Shown here: positions 46,482 to 54,444 of the stretch, one piece after another
How the letters are laid out: the number at the start of each line of letters is the position of its first letter
Position numbering within the stretch: position 1 is the stretch's first letter
Translations under genes and position numbers: made by a program
NCBI GenBank assembly: GCA_023231425.1
Contig: JALNVI010000003.1
Span: forward strand, 9,505 to 73,504
Length of the DNA stretch: 64,000 bases
Reading direction: 5' to 3'
Source: Desulforhopalus sp.
GTDB lineage: Bacteria; Desulfobacterota; Desulfobulbia; Desulfobulbales; Desulfocapsaceae
The notes under the pieces: generated by a model
Told to the model about the DNA's origin: nothing
Databases searched by the model: none
What the model saw: only the letters and a program-made list of their open reading frames with translations

Positions 46482-46990
46482 CGTTGCGGGTGTCTGATCT
46501 GGAGAAGTTCGCGGAAGGCGGGAACGAGCTGGTCGAAGGTGTGGGCAATATGAACGGGGATAGTACGAATTTCGTCAACCACGGTCATGAAATTGTGGTC
46601 GCCTTCCCAGCGTGGCACGATATGAAAGTGAAGGTGAGAGGTGATTCCCGCACCGGCCACTTCACCGAGGTTGCAGCCGATATTGAGGCCATCACAGCGC
46701 AGCTCACTGCGAAGAATAGAGGTGCTGACCTGGAGAAGTTCCATGATTGTCTCGTTCTCCTGTGGAGAGAGTTCGGTGATATCGGCAATATGGCGTGCCG
46801 GGGCAATGAGCAGGTGCCCGTTGGCGTAGGGAAAGCGGTTAAGGAGGATGACGGCGTGGCTGTCCCGGTAGAGCAGGAGATGCTCCTTACTGTCGCTGGC
46901 TTCGGTGGGCGGCTCAAAGAGGCAGTAGTCGTATTTTTCCGCACGGCCGAGGACATGTTCCTCGCGCCACGGATTCCAAAGATTTTTCAT
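46478..46990 (-). CDS. HIT-family nucleotide hydrolase/transferase
   Basis: 170 residues from the ATG at 46990 (MKNLWNPWREEHVLGRAEKYD), four bases after the previous stop; a longer TTG start is less likely. The family core is GHLLIAPARHIADITEL and the histidine triad SHLHFHIVPRW. The WxPWR opening is typical of the Ap4A-phosphorylase-like HIT branch. It likely acts on dinucleoside polyphosphates or AMP derivatives. Translationally linked to the phosphodiesterase upstream and mutS downstream. Confidence 0.9.
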   Translation of the reverse strand: MKNLWNPWREEHVLGRAEKYDYCLFEPPTEASDSKEHLLLYRDSHAVILLNRFPYANGHLLIAPARHIADITELSPQENETIMELLQVSTSILRSELRCDGLNIGCNLGEVAGAGITSHLHFHIVPRWEGDHNFMTVVDEIRTIPVHIAHTFDQLVPAFRELLQIRHPQR

Positions 46991-46994
46991 GGTA

Positions 46995-47480
46995 TCAGAG
47001 TTGGTGGATTTTTCCGCGAACGGAGTTGTTGTCAATGGTCAGAATTGCATAAGTACCCGGTCCGCCCCAGCGGCTTACCGGCTGGAAGCTGCCCGGGTTG
47101 ATCAGCAGCACCGGACCGTAATTGTGACAGACTGGCAGATGGGTGTGTCCATAAATTATGCAGTCGGCATTCGGGAATGCCTCGAAAACACGGTCTTCAA
47201 TATTTGTGTGGCTGCCTGCACCATGGGTGAGGCCTATTGTTATCCCTTCGAGTTTAACGAGGCGTTTTTCGGGCAGTGCTTTCCGTGTCTCAGCGTTGCA
47301 CATATTTCCACTTACGGCATAAACTCTTTTATTGGCAAAAGGCTCAAGGACAGAGAGGTTGGTGAGATCTCCAGCGTGGAAGATTATTTCACAGTCGCTG
47401 AAGGCCCTTGCGCAGTTGCGCAGATAACTTTCATCCAGCTGGCAGAGATGGGTATCAGAGAGAACACCTGCTTTAATCAT
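46995..47480 (-). CDS. YfcE/MJ0936-type metallophosphodiesterase
   Basis: 161 residues if begun at MIKAGVLSDTHL; an ATG ten codons earlier (47510) is also possible. The metal-binding signature is complete: SDTHL, FHAGDLTN, VSGNMCN, GLTHGAGSH and IYGHTHLPV. Family members hydrolyse phosphodiesters in a Mn-dependent way, with unknown physiological substrates. First gene of the phosphodiesterase-HIT-mutS set. Confidence 0.88.
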   Translation of the reverse strand: MIKAGVLSDTHLCQLDESYLRNCARAFSDCEIIFHAGDLTNLSVLEPFANKRVYAVSGNMCNAETRKALPEKRLVKLEGITIGLTHGAGSHTNIEDRVFEAFPNADCIIYGHTHLPVCHNYGPVLLINPGSFQPVSRWGGPGTYAILTIDNNSVRGKIHQL

Positions 47481-47531
47481 GGTCAACCTGTGGCGGGGGA
47501 AAGAGTCCATAATACGGAGAAAAGAGCATAA

Positions 47532-47752
47532 GGGTACCTTTAATAACCAGTCTTTCGCCCATCTTCTTCGTTACAGTCAAAACTAAAAGGAGAGAAAGGA
47601 GGCAGGAGAAAGGAGACGGGAGAAAGGGAAAGGCAAAAGACGACAAAGCCAAAGACCGGATGGCCAACGGAACACGCGAAAGCCTCTCTCTATAAAATTC
47701 CCTTTTTCCGTCTCTCAAATACGAACGAAATACAAAACTATTCAAGGTATCC
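47532..47752 (-). repeat. Composite family A repeat (inverted) with family B core
   Basis: Plus-strand left end GGGTACCTTTAATAACCAG and TCTTTCGCCCATCTTCTTCG (an inverted right end), right end GAACGAAATACAAAACTATT and CAAGGTATCC (an inverted left end). The core has been replaced by family B text (AAAGGAGGCAGGAGAAAGG, AAAGACGACAAAGCC, GGATGGCCAACGG). Confidence 0.85.
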
Positions 47753-47769
47753 ATAGTACTGGAATTCAC

Positions 47770-48325
47770 CGATAAAAATGATCACAGCATGCAGTATACC
47801 AGCAGTGGTGAAAAAAGGGAGTGGCAGGGGATAAAAAAGGGGGGACGAGAGTCCGCAGCTCCTTCTCAGACGGGGAGGGGAAAAAAATTGTTTCACCGCC
47901 TTTTGCTTTTCCCGTTATCCTGTCTCCCTTTTTCCGTTTTTCCCGGTTTGATTTGTAATTTCAGTATGTTATGCATACAAAAAACAGCTTTTAGATAAAT
48001 TTTATACAATAAGTAATAAACTGATACCGGTATTATTTTTGTTTCCCGCTACTTTTTGGGAAGTCACAGAATTTGGTTATAACATGTTGATATATCGAAT
48101 TAAAAAGAAAGATTCGACATTCCCTCCGGCACAAATATTATAGTAGTAAATTCCATTAATTTGTGCCGTGGTGTTGCACAGAGGCCGCATTCTCAACCTC
48201 TTGAAGGGAGATAGGGTTTGCAGGCCGAAGGGGGTTTCCTGTATAATATTTCCCTTTATGTGTCCGGAACGGGCAAATAACAGGGAAAACCCTGATTTAA
48301 CGATATTTTACAGGCTGGAGGAAAT
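47770..48325. other. Intergenic region upstream of efp
   Basis: About 555 bases. 47865-47950 resembles inverted family B (TTTTGCTTTTCCCGTTATCC, then CTGTCTCCCTTTTTCCG). 47960-48160 is strongly A+T-rich and may contain the efp promoter. No gene is supported. Confidence 0.5.
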
Positions 48326-48889
48326 ATGTACAATGCTTCTGATTTACGCAAGGGCTTGAAAGTGCAGATTGATGGTGCCCCTTACATTGTTATTGATTTT
48401 GAATTTTCCAAACCTGGCAAGGGCCAGGCGCTCTACCGGTGCAAGATGCGTAATATGATCACCGGCAACCAGCTGGTGCAGACCTATCGTTCCAATGACA
48501 AATTTGATGAGGCGGGTCTCGAAGAATCAACGATGCAGTATCTCTATAATCAGGGTGACGAGTTTCATTTCATGAATACTGAAACCTTCGAACAGATAAT
48601 GCTTACCACTGAGCAGATCGGGGACAATATTCACTTCCTTCTTGACAACATGGAAGTGGAGATGCTTTTTTTCAACGATCAGGCTATTGACATCTCGCTG
48701 CCCACCTTTGTCGATCTTGCTGTCACTCAGGCGGATCCCTGGGTCAAGGGCGATACTTCAGGAACTGACACCAAACCGGTGACTGTGGAGACTGGGTTTG
48801 AATTACAGGTGCCGCCTTTTGTTGAAGAGGGCGACAGAGTGCAGATTGATACCCGCACCGGGGCGTATGTCACCCGGGTGAAAGAGTGA
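48326..48889 (+). CDS. efp: Elongation factor P
   Basis: 187 residues, full length, three-barrel EF-P: MYNASDLRKGLKVQIDGAPY, the loop KPGKGQAL with Lys32 at the place of the E. coli modified Lys34, and DRVQIDTRTGAYVTRVKE at the end. It rescues ribosomes stalled on polyproline. The ATG is preceded by CTGGAGGAAAT. The gene for its probable modifying enzyme follows ten bases later. Confidence 0.96.
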   Translation: MYNASDLRKGLKVQIDGAPYIVIDFEFSKPGKGQALYRCKMRNMITGNQLVQTYRSNDKFDEAGLEESTMQYLYNQGDEFHFMNTETFEQIMLTTEQIGDNIHFLLDNMEVEMLFFNDQAIDISLPTFVDLAVTQADPWVKGDTSGTDTKPVTVETGFELQVPPFVEEGDRVQIDTRTGAYVTRVKE

Positions 48890-48898
48890 TGTCTTTCC

Positions 48899-49789
48899 AT
48901 GATTAACCTGCAGAGGCTGCACACCCGTGCAGCCTTTTTTCGTGTCCTGCGTTCTTTCTTTTATCAGCACGACTTCCTTGAAGTAGATACCCCGGTGCGC
49001 CAGCCGGTGCTCATCCCCGAAACCAATATCCAGCCCCCTGCCTCTGAGGACTGGCTCCTCCAGACATCGCCTGAACTCTGCATGAAGCGATTGCTCGCCC
49101 TTGGCGCGGGACGGATTTTTCAGATCTGCCCCTGTTTCCGCAGGGGTGAGCGTGGCCGACTGCACAGTGAGGAATTCCTTATGCTCGAATGGTATAGGCG
49201 TGCGGCCGATTACCATCAGCTGATGCGTGATTGTGAGGAGTTGATCCGCACTGTCTCCGGGGGGCTTGCGGAGGCAGACTGCTTTGCGGGGATAGATCTT
49301 TCCGGCCGGTGGCCGCAAATTACGGTGGCGGAGGCCTTCGCCCGTTTTTCCCCTGTACCGCTTGAGCGGGCACTGGAGGAGGGTTCTTTTGATGAGGTCA
49401 TGGTGGAGGACATTGAACCGCGGCTTGGTCTGCAACAGCCGTATTTTCTTTGCGACTATCCTGCGGAGATGGCTTCACTTGCCCGACGAAGTCCAGCTGA
49501 TCTTCAGGTGGCGGAGCGCTTTGAGCTCTATATCCGAGGAGTGGAGGTGGCCAACGGCTTCTCTGAACTCGCCGATGCGCAGGAGCAACGGCAGCGTTTT
49601 ACGCAGGAAATTGAACACATTAAGGCGCAATGGGGACGACAGGCAGCAATGCCAGAGCAGTTCCTCGCCGCTCTGCCCGCCATGGGCGAGTCTGCCGGTA
49701 TTGCTCTTGGAGTTGATCGGCTGTTGATGCTGGCGCTCAATAAAACTGCACTTCAAGACGTGCAGACTTTTTCCGCAGAGGATTTGTAA
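48899..49789 (+). CDS. epmA: EF-P--(R)-beta-lysine ligase EpmA (GenX/PoxA)
   Basis: 296 residues, a class-II lysyl-tRNA-synthetase catalytic core without the anticodon-binding domain. Signs are FLEVDTPVRQPVLIPETNIQPP, FQICPCFRRGERGRLHSEEFLMLEWYR (motif 2) and GVEVANGFSELADAQEQRQRF, with GIALGVDRLLMLAL as motif 3. It attaches beta-lysine to EF-P; the partner aminomutase EpmB is not in the window. The direct efp-epmA order supports the pairing and the presence of a Lys-type EF-P. Confidence 0.93.
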   Translation: MINLQRLHTRAAFFRVLRSFFYQHDFLEVDTPVRQPVLIPETNIQPPASEDWLLQTSPELCMKRLLALGAGRIFQICPCFRRGERGRLHSEEFLMLEWYRRAADYHQLMRDCEELIRTVSGGLAEADCFAGIDLSGRWPQITVAEAFARFSPVPLERALEEGSFDEVMVEDIEPRLGLQQPYFLCDYPAEMASLARRSPADLQVAERFELYIRGVEVANGFSELADAQEQRQRFTQEIEHIKAQWGRQAAMPEQFLAALPAMGESAGIALGVDRLLMLALNKTALQDVQTFSAEDL

Positions 49790-49794
49790 TTCAA

Positions 49795-50165
49795 AAGGAA
49801 AAGGACGGAAAAAAGGAGGCAGGAGAAGGGAGACAGGAGAAAAGAAAAAGCAAAAAGCGGTAAGACAGTTTTTTTACCGCGAAGAACACGAAGGAACGCG
49901 AAGGAAAGCAAAAGCATTTGAGAATAAAGAGTTTGTAATTTAAAGCGGGAAGAATGGAAGAAGGGAGGCAGGAGAAGGGAGACAGGGAAAAGCAAAAGAC
50001 GGAACAGCGAAAAACTTTTTGGCAACGAATAAAAGCTCTAACCATGCGAATAAAGGCAAAAAATTTTGAAAAAAGATTTTTAAAATTAAACAGGGAATTG
50101 CTGTTGTTGTTCTATCTTTACTCTTCGCGTCCTTCGCGTCCTTCGCGGTAAAAATTGCCTTTCCG
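49795..50165 (+). repeat. Family B purine-rich/TTCGCG repeat block
   Basis: No gene. The first part repeats AGGAGGCAGGAGAAGGGAGAC twice (near 49816 and 49966), minus its last base in each case. ACCGCGAAGAACACGAAGG and AACGCGAAGGAAAGC follow the first. The end reads GGGAATTGCTGTTGTTGTT then CTTCGCGTCCTTCGCGTCC and TTCGCGGTAAAAA, shared with 41430-41480. Confidence 0.75.
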
Positions 50166-50225
50166 CTTTTTGCCTTTGTCTTTTTTCAGAGTTTTTTGAG
50201 AAGTTACAAAATATGAGGGGAAACC

Positions 50226-50690
50226 ATGCACGACAAAGAAAATGACAATGAGGCAAAGGCTGAAATTGACGCGATAATCCGGGCAGGCGTGGTGATGCGT
50301 CTCGCTTTGGTGGATGGTGACAGGCCCTGGCTTATCCCCCTCTGTTTCGGTTATGACGGAGAAAAACTCTATTTTCACAGCTCCAGCCGCAAGGGGCGCA
50401 AGCAGAAGATTCTGGAAAAAAACGGTCGGGTCTGTTTTGAATTTGAAGACGGTGTGCAGGTGAAAGCGGCGGAGAAACCCTGTAACTGGTCGTTTTCCTT
50501 TCGCACGGTGATTGGGGAGGGGGTTGCACGGGAATTGACGGATGACGAGGCAAAACGCGCCGCCCTGACCTGTATCATCAGCCAATATGCGGAGGAGAAA
50601 TGGGCTCCTGCCTCTCTTTCGCTCAAGGGTGTGCAGGTGTGGGAGATAGAGATTGAGGAGATCAGCAGCAGGGACAACAGGCAGGATTAA
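50226..50690 (+). CDS. Pyridoxamine 5'-phosphate oxidase-like flavin split-barrel protein
   Basis: 154 residues. The split-barrel pattern is visible: MRLALVDGDRPWLIPLCFGYDGEKLYFHSSSRKGRKQKIL, KNGRVCFEFEDGV, and SFRTVIGEGVARELTDDEAKRAAL. This is the NimA-like branch, which binds FMN or F420-type cofactors; the actual reaction is unknown. GAGGGGAAACC precedes the ATG. Its stop codon abuts a 22-bp perfect inverted repeat. Confidence 0.82.
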   Translation: MHDKENDNEAKAEIDAIIRAGVVMRLALVDGDRPWLIPLCFGYDGEKLYFHSSSRKGRKQKILEKNGRVCFEFEDGVQVKAAEKPCNWSFSFRTVIGEGVARELTDDEAKRAALTCIISQYAEEKWAPASLSLKGVQVWEIEIEEISSRDNRQD

Positions 50691-50737
50691 AACGCCACAA
50701 AATCACTCAAGGGTTCCTTGAGTGATTTTGTGGCGTT
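50691..50737. repeat. Perfect 22-bp inverted repeat at a repeat junction
   Basis: AACGCCACAAAATCACTCAA plus GG (50691-50712), loop GTT, then the exact reverse complement (50716-50737). It begins at the base after the preceding stop codon and includes the family A left end GGTTCC. There is no T-run. Confidence 0.92.
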
Positions 50738-50970
50738 CATATGCAAGATGCAGGAAGAAATTTTTTACCAACGAAATACGCTAAACATTCGAAAAAAGGC
50801 ACTTTACATATAAAAATTTTCGCGTGTTTCGCTGGCCATCCCGTCTTTGTCTTTCCGCCTTTTGCCTTCCTTCGCGTTCTTCGCGGTAAAAAAATGCCTT
50901 ACCGCTTTTTGCTTTTCCCTTTCTCCCGTTTCACAATATGAACGAAATGCAAGGCTCTTCAAGGTTCCCT
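50709..50970 (+). repeat. Composite family A repeat with family B core
   Basis: Both ends are of the left type: GGTTCCTTGAGTGATTTTG at left and, inverted, GAACGAAATGCAAGGCTCTT then CAAGGTTCCC at right. The interior holds family B text (TTCCTTCGCGTTCTTCGCGG, CCGCTTTTTGCTTTTCCC). Confidence 0.82.
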
Positions 50971-51000
50971 TGAGTGAGAAGTGTATGACAATCCGCAGCC

Positions 51001-53199
51001 TCATACCCCGGATTTCAACTTCGTAACAAGTCCTTTCTTTTTCTTCGGTTCTTCTGGTCTCGGCACATATTTCTGCAACGGACAATTCTCACAGGCCTCC
51101 AGTGGAACGGAACTGTCATCGTGTACCTTTTTCGTCAAGGCGATTACTGCTGCCTTGCTGTCGGGGTACATCCACTCTTTACCGACAACATCCAGCAAAC
51201 CGGTTCGTTCCATGACTTTCAGCATCTGGAATTTGGCTCCGCAGATGGCAAAGCCCAGATGTCCACTGCGCACCCGTTCACAGAGCATGCGCAGGGCTTC
51301 TTCCCCGGAGGCATCCATATCGTTAATGCCGCGGGCATCAAGAAGAATGTAGCGCAAATTGGGCAGATCAGTCCGGTAGCGAGTTACCTGCTCATCAAGA
51401 TAACTGGCATTGGTGAAGAAAAGCGGGCCGTCGAAGCGAATTACCGAGATGTGCTGGCAGCCCTGCAGACCATAGTATTCCGAGGAGCCGAGAACATTCT
51501 GTGCGTTCATGGAGAGAGTGACCACGGTCGGGCGCATTGCTTTGTAGAAGAAGACCAGCAGTGACAGCACGACACCGAGCTCAATGCCCTTGTCGAGGTG
51601 AGGGGCGAAATAGAGGGTGACGATGAAAGTAATGATGGAGATTGCGCCGTCATACCACTGCGCTGTCCATGCATGCATGAAACCGCGGATGTTGATCAGT
51701 CCAATGACCGCCATCATGATAACTGCCGCCAGTACAGCCTGGGGCAGATGGTAGAGCAGGGGGGTAAAGAAAAGCAGGGTGGTCACCACTACAATTGATG
51801 TGACCACTGAACTGAGGCCGGAGACTGCCCCCGCCTGGAAATTAACGGCAGACCTGGAGAAGGACCCGGAGACGGAATAGGAGGAGGTGAATGAGCCGAG
51901 AATATTGGCCAGCCCCTGACCTATCAATTCCTGGTTGGGATCAAGCTTCTGGCCGGACTTGGAAGCCATTGCTTTGGCAATCGCCACCGCTTCCATGAAG
52001 CCAAGCAGAGAGATAATGACTGCCGTTGGCAGCAGCTGCATAAAGGAGTGGACAGTGAGATGCGGCATGGTGAATTGCGGCAGACCTTTGGGGATAGAGC
52101 CTACCACTGCTCCGCCGCCCGTAAGCAAAATACTCTCAGTATCCAGTTGATTATTGCCTACCTTGAGGCGCCAGATTGTTTTGTCGGCGGTTATTCCTTC
52201 GGGAACCTGCCCCCGCTCATAGAATATCTGTTTATCATTCTGAAGAATTTCGGAAAATTGCATTGCACGCAGTTCTGTGCGCAGCTCATGCTCCAGTTCC
52301 TTGAGCTTATCAATTCTGTAATTCGCCACATTGACAATGTTGAGCTGACGAAGAATTTCCTCGTCAAGTTTGATGTGGTCTTTTTGATGTATTTCATCCA
52401 CTTTCAGGGTGGCGTCTTTCCGCTGCTCTACCAGTTCGTTGTGCTGACCGATAATACGGTTGAATGCAACAATTTTTTCGACGGCTGCGGGGGACTGAAT
52501 GTTGGAGAGGGTTATGTGTGCATCGTTGTTGAAGCCAATCAGCCAGGAAATAATGGTAGTTGTTGCCACCGCAACCAGCACGTTTGGAATCCGCGGATTT
52601 ATCTTTTTCAGGCTTGCCATTATGACAACTGCACTGATACCGAAGATCAGCGTTGGAATGTGGGTATATTCAAGAGCTGCCTGGCAAACCCGCACGAGAG
52701 TTTCATAATTGTGGTGGGCGGCATCGACATAAACACCGAAAAACTTTGAGAGCTGGGAGGTGGCAATGATAATTGCCCCGGCATTGGTAAAACCGTTGAC
52801 CACTGGATGGGAGAGGAAGTTGACCACCAGTCCGAGGCGCAGTACCCCGAGGAGAAATTGAAAGATCCCAACGGTCAGCGCCAGCGCGATGGAGTAGGCA
52901 ATAAAACCGGCGGATCCGGCCGTGGCCAGTGGTTCCAGCGAGGCGGCATTCATCAGCGAGACAATGGCCACCGGACCGGTGGCAAGCTGACGACTGGAGC
53001 CGAAGAGGGCGGCAACCATTGGTGGCAGGAAGGCCGCGTAAAGTCCATAATAGGCAGGCAGGCCAGCAAGCTGGGCGTAGGCCATGGACTGCGGAATAAG
53101 CACCAGTGCCACAGTAAGACCGGCGAGAAAGTCGATCTTGAACTTGCCGAGGTCGTATTCCTCGAACCAGCCGAGGAAGGGGAAAACCTTGCGGATCAT
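51001..53199 (-). CDS. SulP family anion transporter with large hydrophilic insertion and STAS domain
   Basis: 732 residues. Membrane domain in two parts: residues 20-225 (LAGLTVALVLIPQSMAYAQLAGLPAYYGLYAAFLPP is the SulP signature; FGSSRQLATGPVAIVSLM follows) and about 365-555 (FLGFMEAVAIAKAMASKSG-type motif, SGSFSRSAVNFQAG). Between them, residues about 233-358 are a highly charged, heptad-like insertion (VEQRKDATLKVDEIHQ, IDKLKELEHELRTELRAM) that ordinary SulP proteins lack. A STAS domain (about 590-690) ends the protein, and the tail has a CENCP pair. AAGGAGC precedes the ATG. Sulfate, bicarbonate or another anion could be carried; the ion is not readable. Confidence 0.9.
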   Translation of the reverse strand: MIRKVFPFLGWFEEYDLGKFKIDFLAGLTVALVLIPQSMAYAQLAGLPAYYGLYAAFLPPMVAALFGSSRQLATGPVAIVSLMNAASLEPLATAGSAGFIAYSIALALTVGIFQFLLGVLRLGLVVNFLSHPVVNGFTNAGAIIIATSQLSKFFGVYVDAAHHNYETLVRVCQAALEYTHIPTLIFGISAVVIMASLKKINPRIPNVLVAVATTTIISWLIGFNNDAHITLSNIQSPAAVEKIVAFNRIIGQHNELVEQRKDATLKVDEIHQKDHIKLDEEILRQLNIVNVANYRIDKLKELEHELRTELRAMQFSEILQNDKQIFYERGQVPEGITADKTIWRLKVGNNQLDTESILLTGGGAVVGSIPKGLPQFTMPHLTVHSFMQLLPTAVIISLLGFMEAVAIAKAMASKSGQKLDPNQELIGQGLANILGSFTSSYSVSGSFSRSAVNFQAGAVSGLSSVVTSIVVVTTLLFFTPLLYHLPQAVLAAVIMMAVIGLINIRGFMHAWTAQWYDGAISIITFIVTLYFAPHLDKGIELGVVLSLLVFFYKAMRPTVVTLSMNAQNVLGSSEYYGLQGCQHISVIRFDGPLFFTNASYLDEQVTRYRTDLPNLRYILLDARGINDMDASGEEALRMLCERVRSGHLGFAICGAKFQMLKVMERTGLLDVVGKEWMYPDSKAAVIALTKKVHDDSSVPLEACENCPLQKYVPRPEEPKKKKGLVTKLKSGV

Positions 53200-53510
53200 G
53201 GGAAAGCTCCTTGTATGAACTGAGAACCCGGGAACCCTGAAGCGCGCATCTCCTGTTCCGCTTTACAACACGTCAAGATATTTGCCTGTGGCAGACATCT
53301 TTCTGCGTCTTGAACTGAAACGAGATCTGCTTTCTTTCATTGAACCCGCAGGTACAGCACAGCAGGGGTTGACTGAGCCATCATTCATTTCTGAGAAAAA
53401 ACTAATCCGAATAATTAAGGCTGATTTGGCAATAAAGTCAAGGACTTTGCGAGATGGCAGCGATAAGATTAGCTGCAAAAGCAGGGCTTGTCTCTGGCAT
53501 GCGCTTGTTT
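53200..53510. other. Intergenic region between SulP and Lgt
   Basis: 311 bases. No repeat end, promoter consensus or gene is convincingly present; an open plus-strand frame here (53282-53569) runs into lgt and has no protein-like features. Confidence 0.35.
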
Positions 53511-54344
53511 TCAGGAATTTTTATTTTTGTCAGCGAGTTTCTTTTCTGTTTTTGTTGATATCTTTTTGAGCACGAGCCAGAGCAGCACCCCACTGGCGAT
53601 CATTACGCTGCTGAGGAACTGGCCCATGGTAATATGGGCAAAAAGAAAGCCAAGCTGGGCGTCAGGTTCGCGGAAGTTTTCACTGAAGATGCGAAAAACG
53701 CCATAGCCGATGAGAAAGAGGGCCAGCATTGAGCCGTGGGGCCAGTTGGAAAGGCCGCGCCAGGGGCGGCGATGCAGGGCCCAGAGGATACAAAAAAGAA
53801 TAATCCCTTCAAGGATGGCCTCGTAGAGCTGCGAGGGATGACGGGGCAGCGGGCCGCCGTGAGGAAAGACCATGCCCGGCGGGGAGGTGGTCACCCGACC
53901 GAAGAGCTCACCGTTAATGAAATTGCCGATCCGGCCGAGGCCAAGGCCTATCGGGATTGTGACGATATAGAGGTCGGCGGTCTTCCAAAAATTTATTTTT
54001 TTCCACCAGCAAAAGAGATAGCCAGTGATAATGAGGGTGAAACAGGCCCCATGGAAGGACATTCCACCGTTCCATGTGGCGAGAATCTCCAGCGGATGGA
54101 GGGCGTAGTAACTCCAGTTGTAAACGAGGACGTAGCCGAGTCGTCCGCCGAGCATTACGGAGATAACAAGAACTACATTGAGATTCTCGAAGTGTTCCTC
54201 AAAGGCGGTAAAATGAAACTGCCTGATCTGCAGTTTGACGAGATAGTACGAGGCAAGGAAGCCAAGGATATACATCAGGCCATACCAGCGCACGCAAAGC
54301 GGGCCGAGGCAGAAGATAACGGGGTCAATCTGGGGATAGTGCAT
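53511..54344 (-). CDS. lgt: Prolipoprotein diacylglyceryl transferase
   Basis: 277 residues if begun at the ATG at 54344 (MHYPQIDPVIFCLGPLCVRWYG); a TTG five codons earlier (54359) is the alternative. Neither has a clear ribosome site. Seven membrane segments fit. The Lgt signature is GLGLGRIGNFINGELFGR, with the essential Arg and Asn, and HPSQLYEAILEG follows. It moves diacylglycerol from phosphatidylglycerol to the lipobox cysteine of prolipoproteins. Downstream of mnmG. Confidence 0.95.
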   Translation of the reverse strand: MHYPQIDPVIFCLGPLCVRWYGLMYILGFLASYYLVKLQIRQFHFTAFEEHFENLNVVLVISVMLGGRLGYVLVYNWSYYALHPLEILATWNGGMSFHGACFTLIITGYLFCWWKKINFWKTADLYIVTIPIGLGLGRIGNFINGELFGRVTTSPPGMVFPHGGPLPRHPSQLYEAILEGIILFCILWALHRRPWRGLSNWPHGSMLALFLIGYGVFRIFSENFREPDAQLGFLFAHITMGQFLSSVMIASGVLLWLVLKKISTKTEKKLADKNKNS

Positions 54345-54444
54345 GGCAGTTATGGGCAAAAGTTATACTGAAAAAAATGCAGGTTTCAGGGGAACTTGAA
54401 GAACCAGCCCTTCAGGATCCCCTGTTAAAAGACGGTGGCCAGAG

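Noticed and set aside
47789..47998. 69-codon open frame upstream of efp
   Set aside because: It falls in inverted family B sequence and is of low complexity.
53282..53569. 95-codon plus-strand frame near lgt
   Set aside because: It overlaps the end of lgt on the other strand and has no family features or convincing ribosome site.
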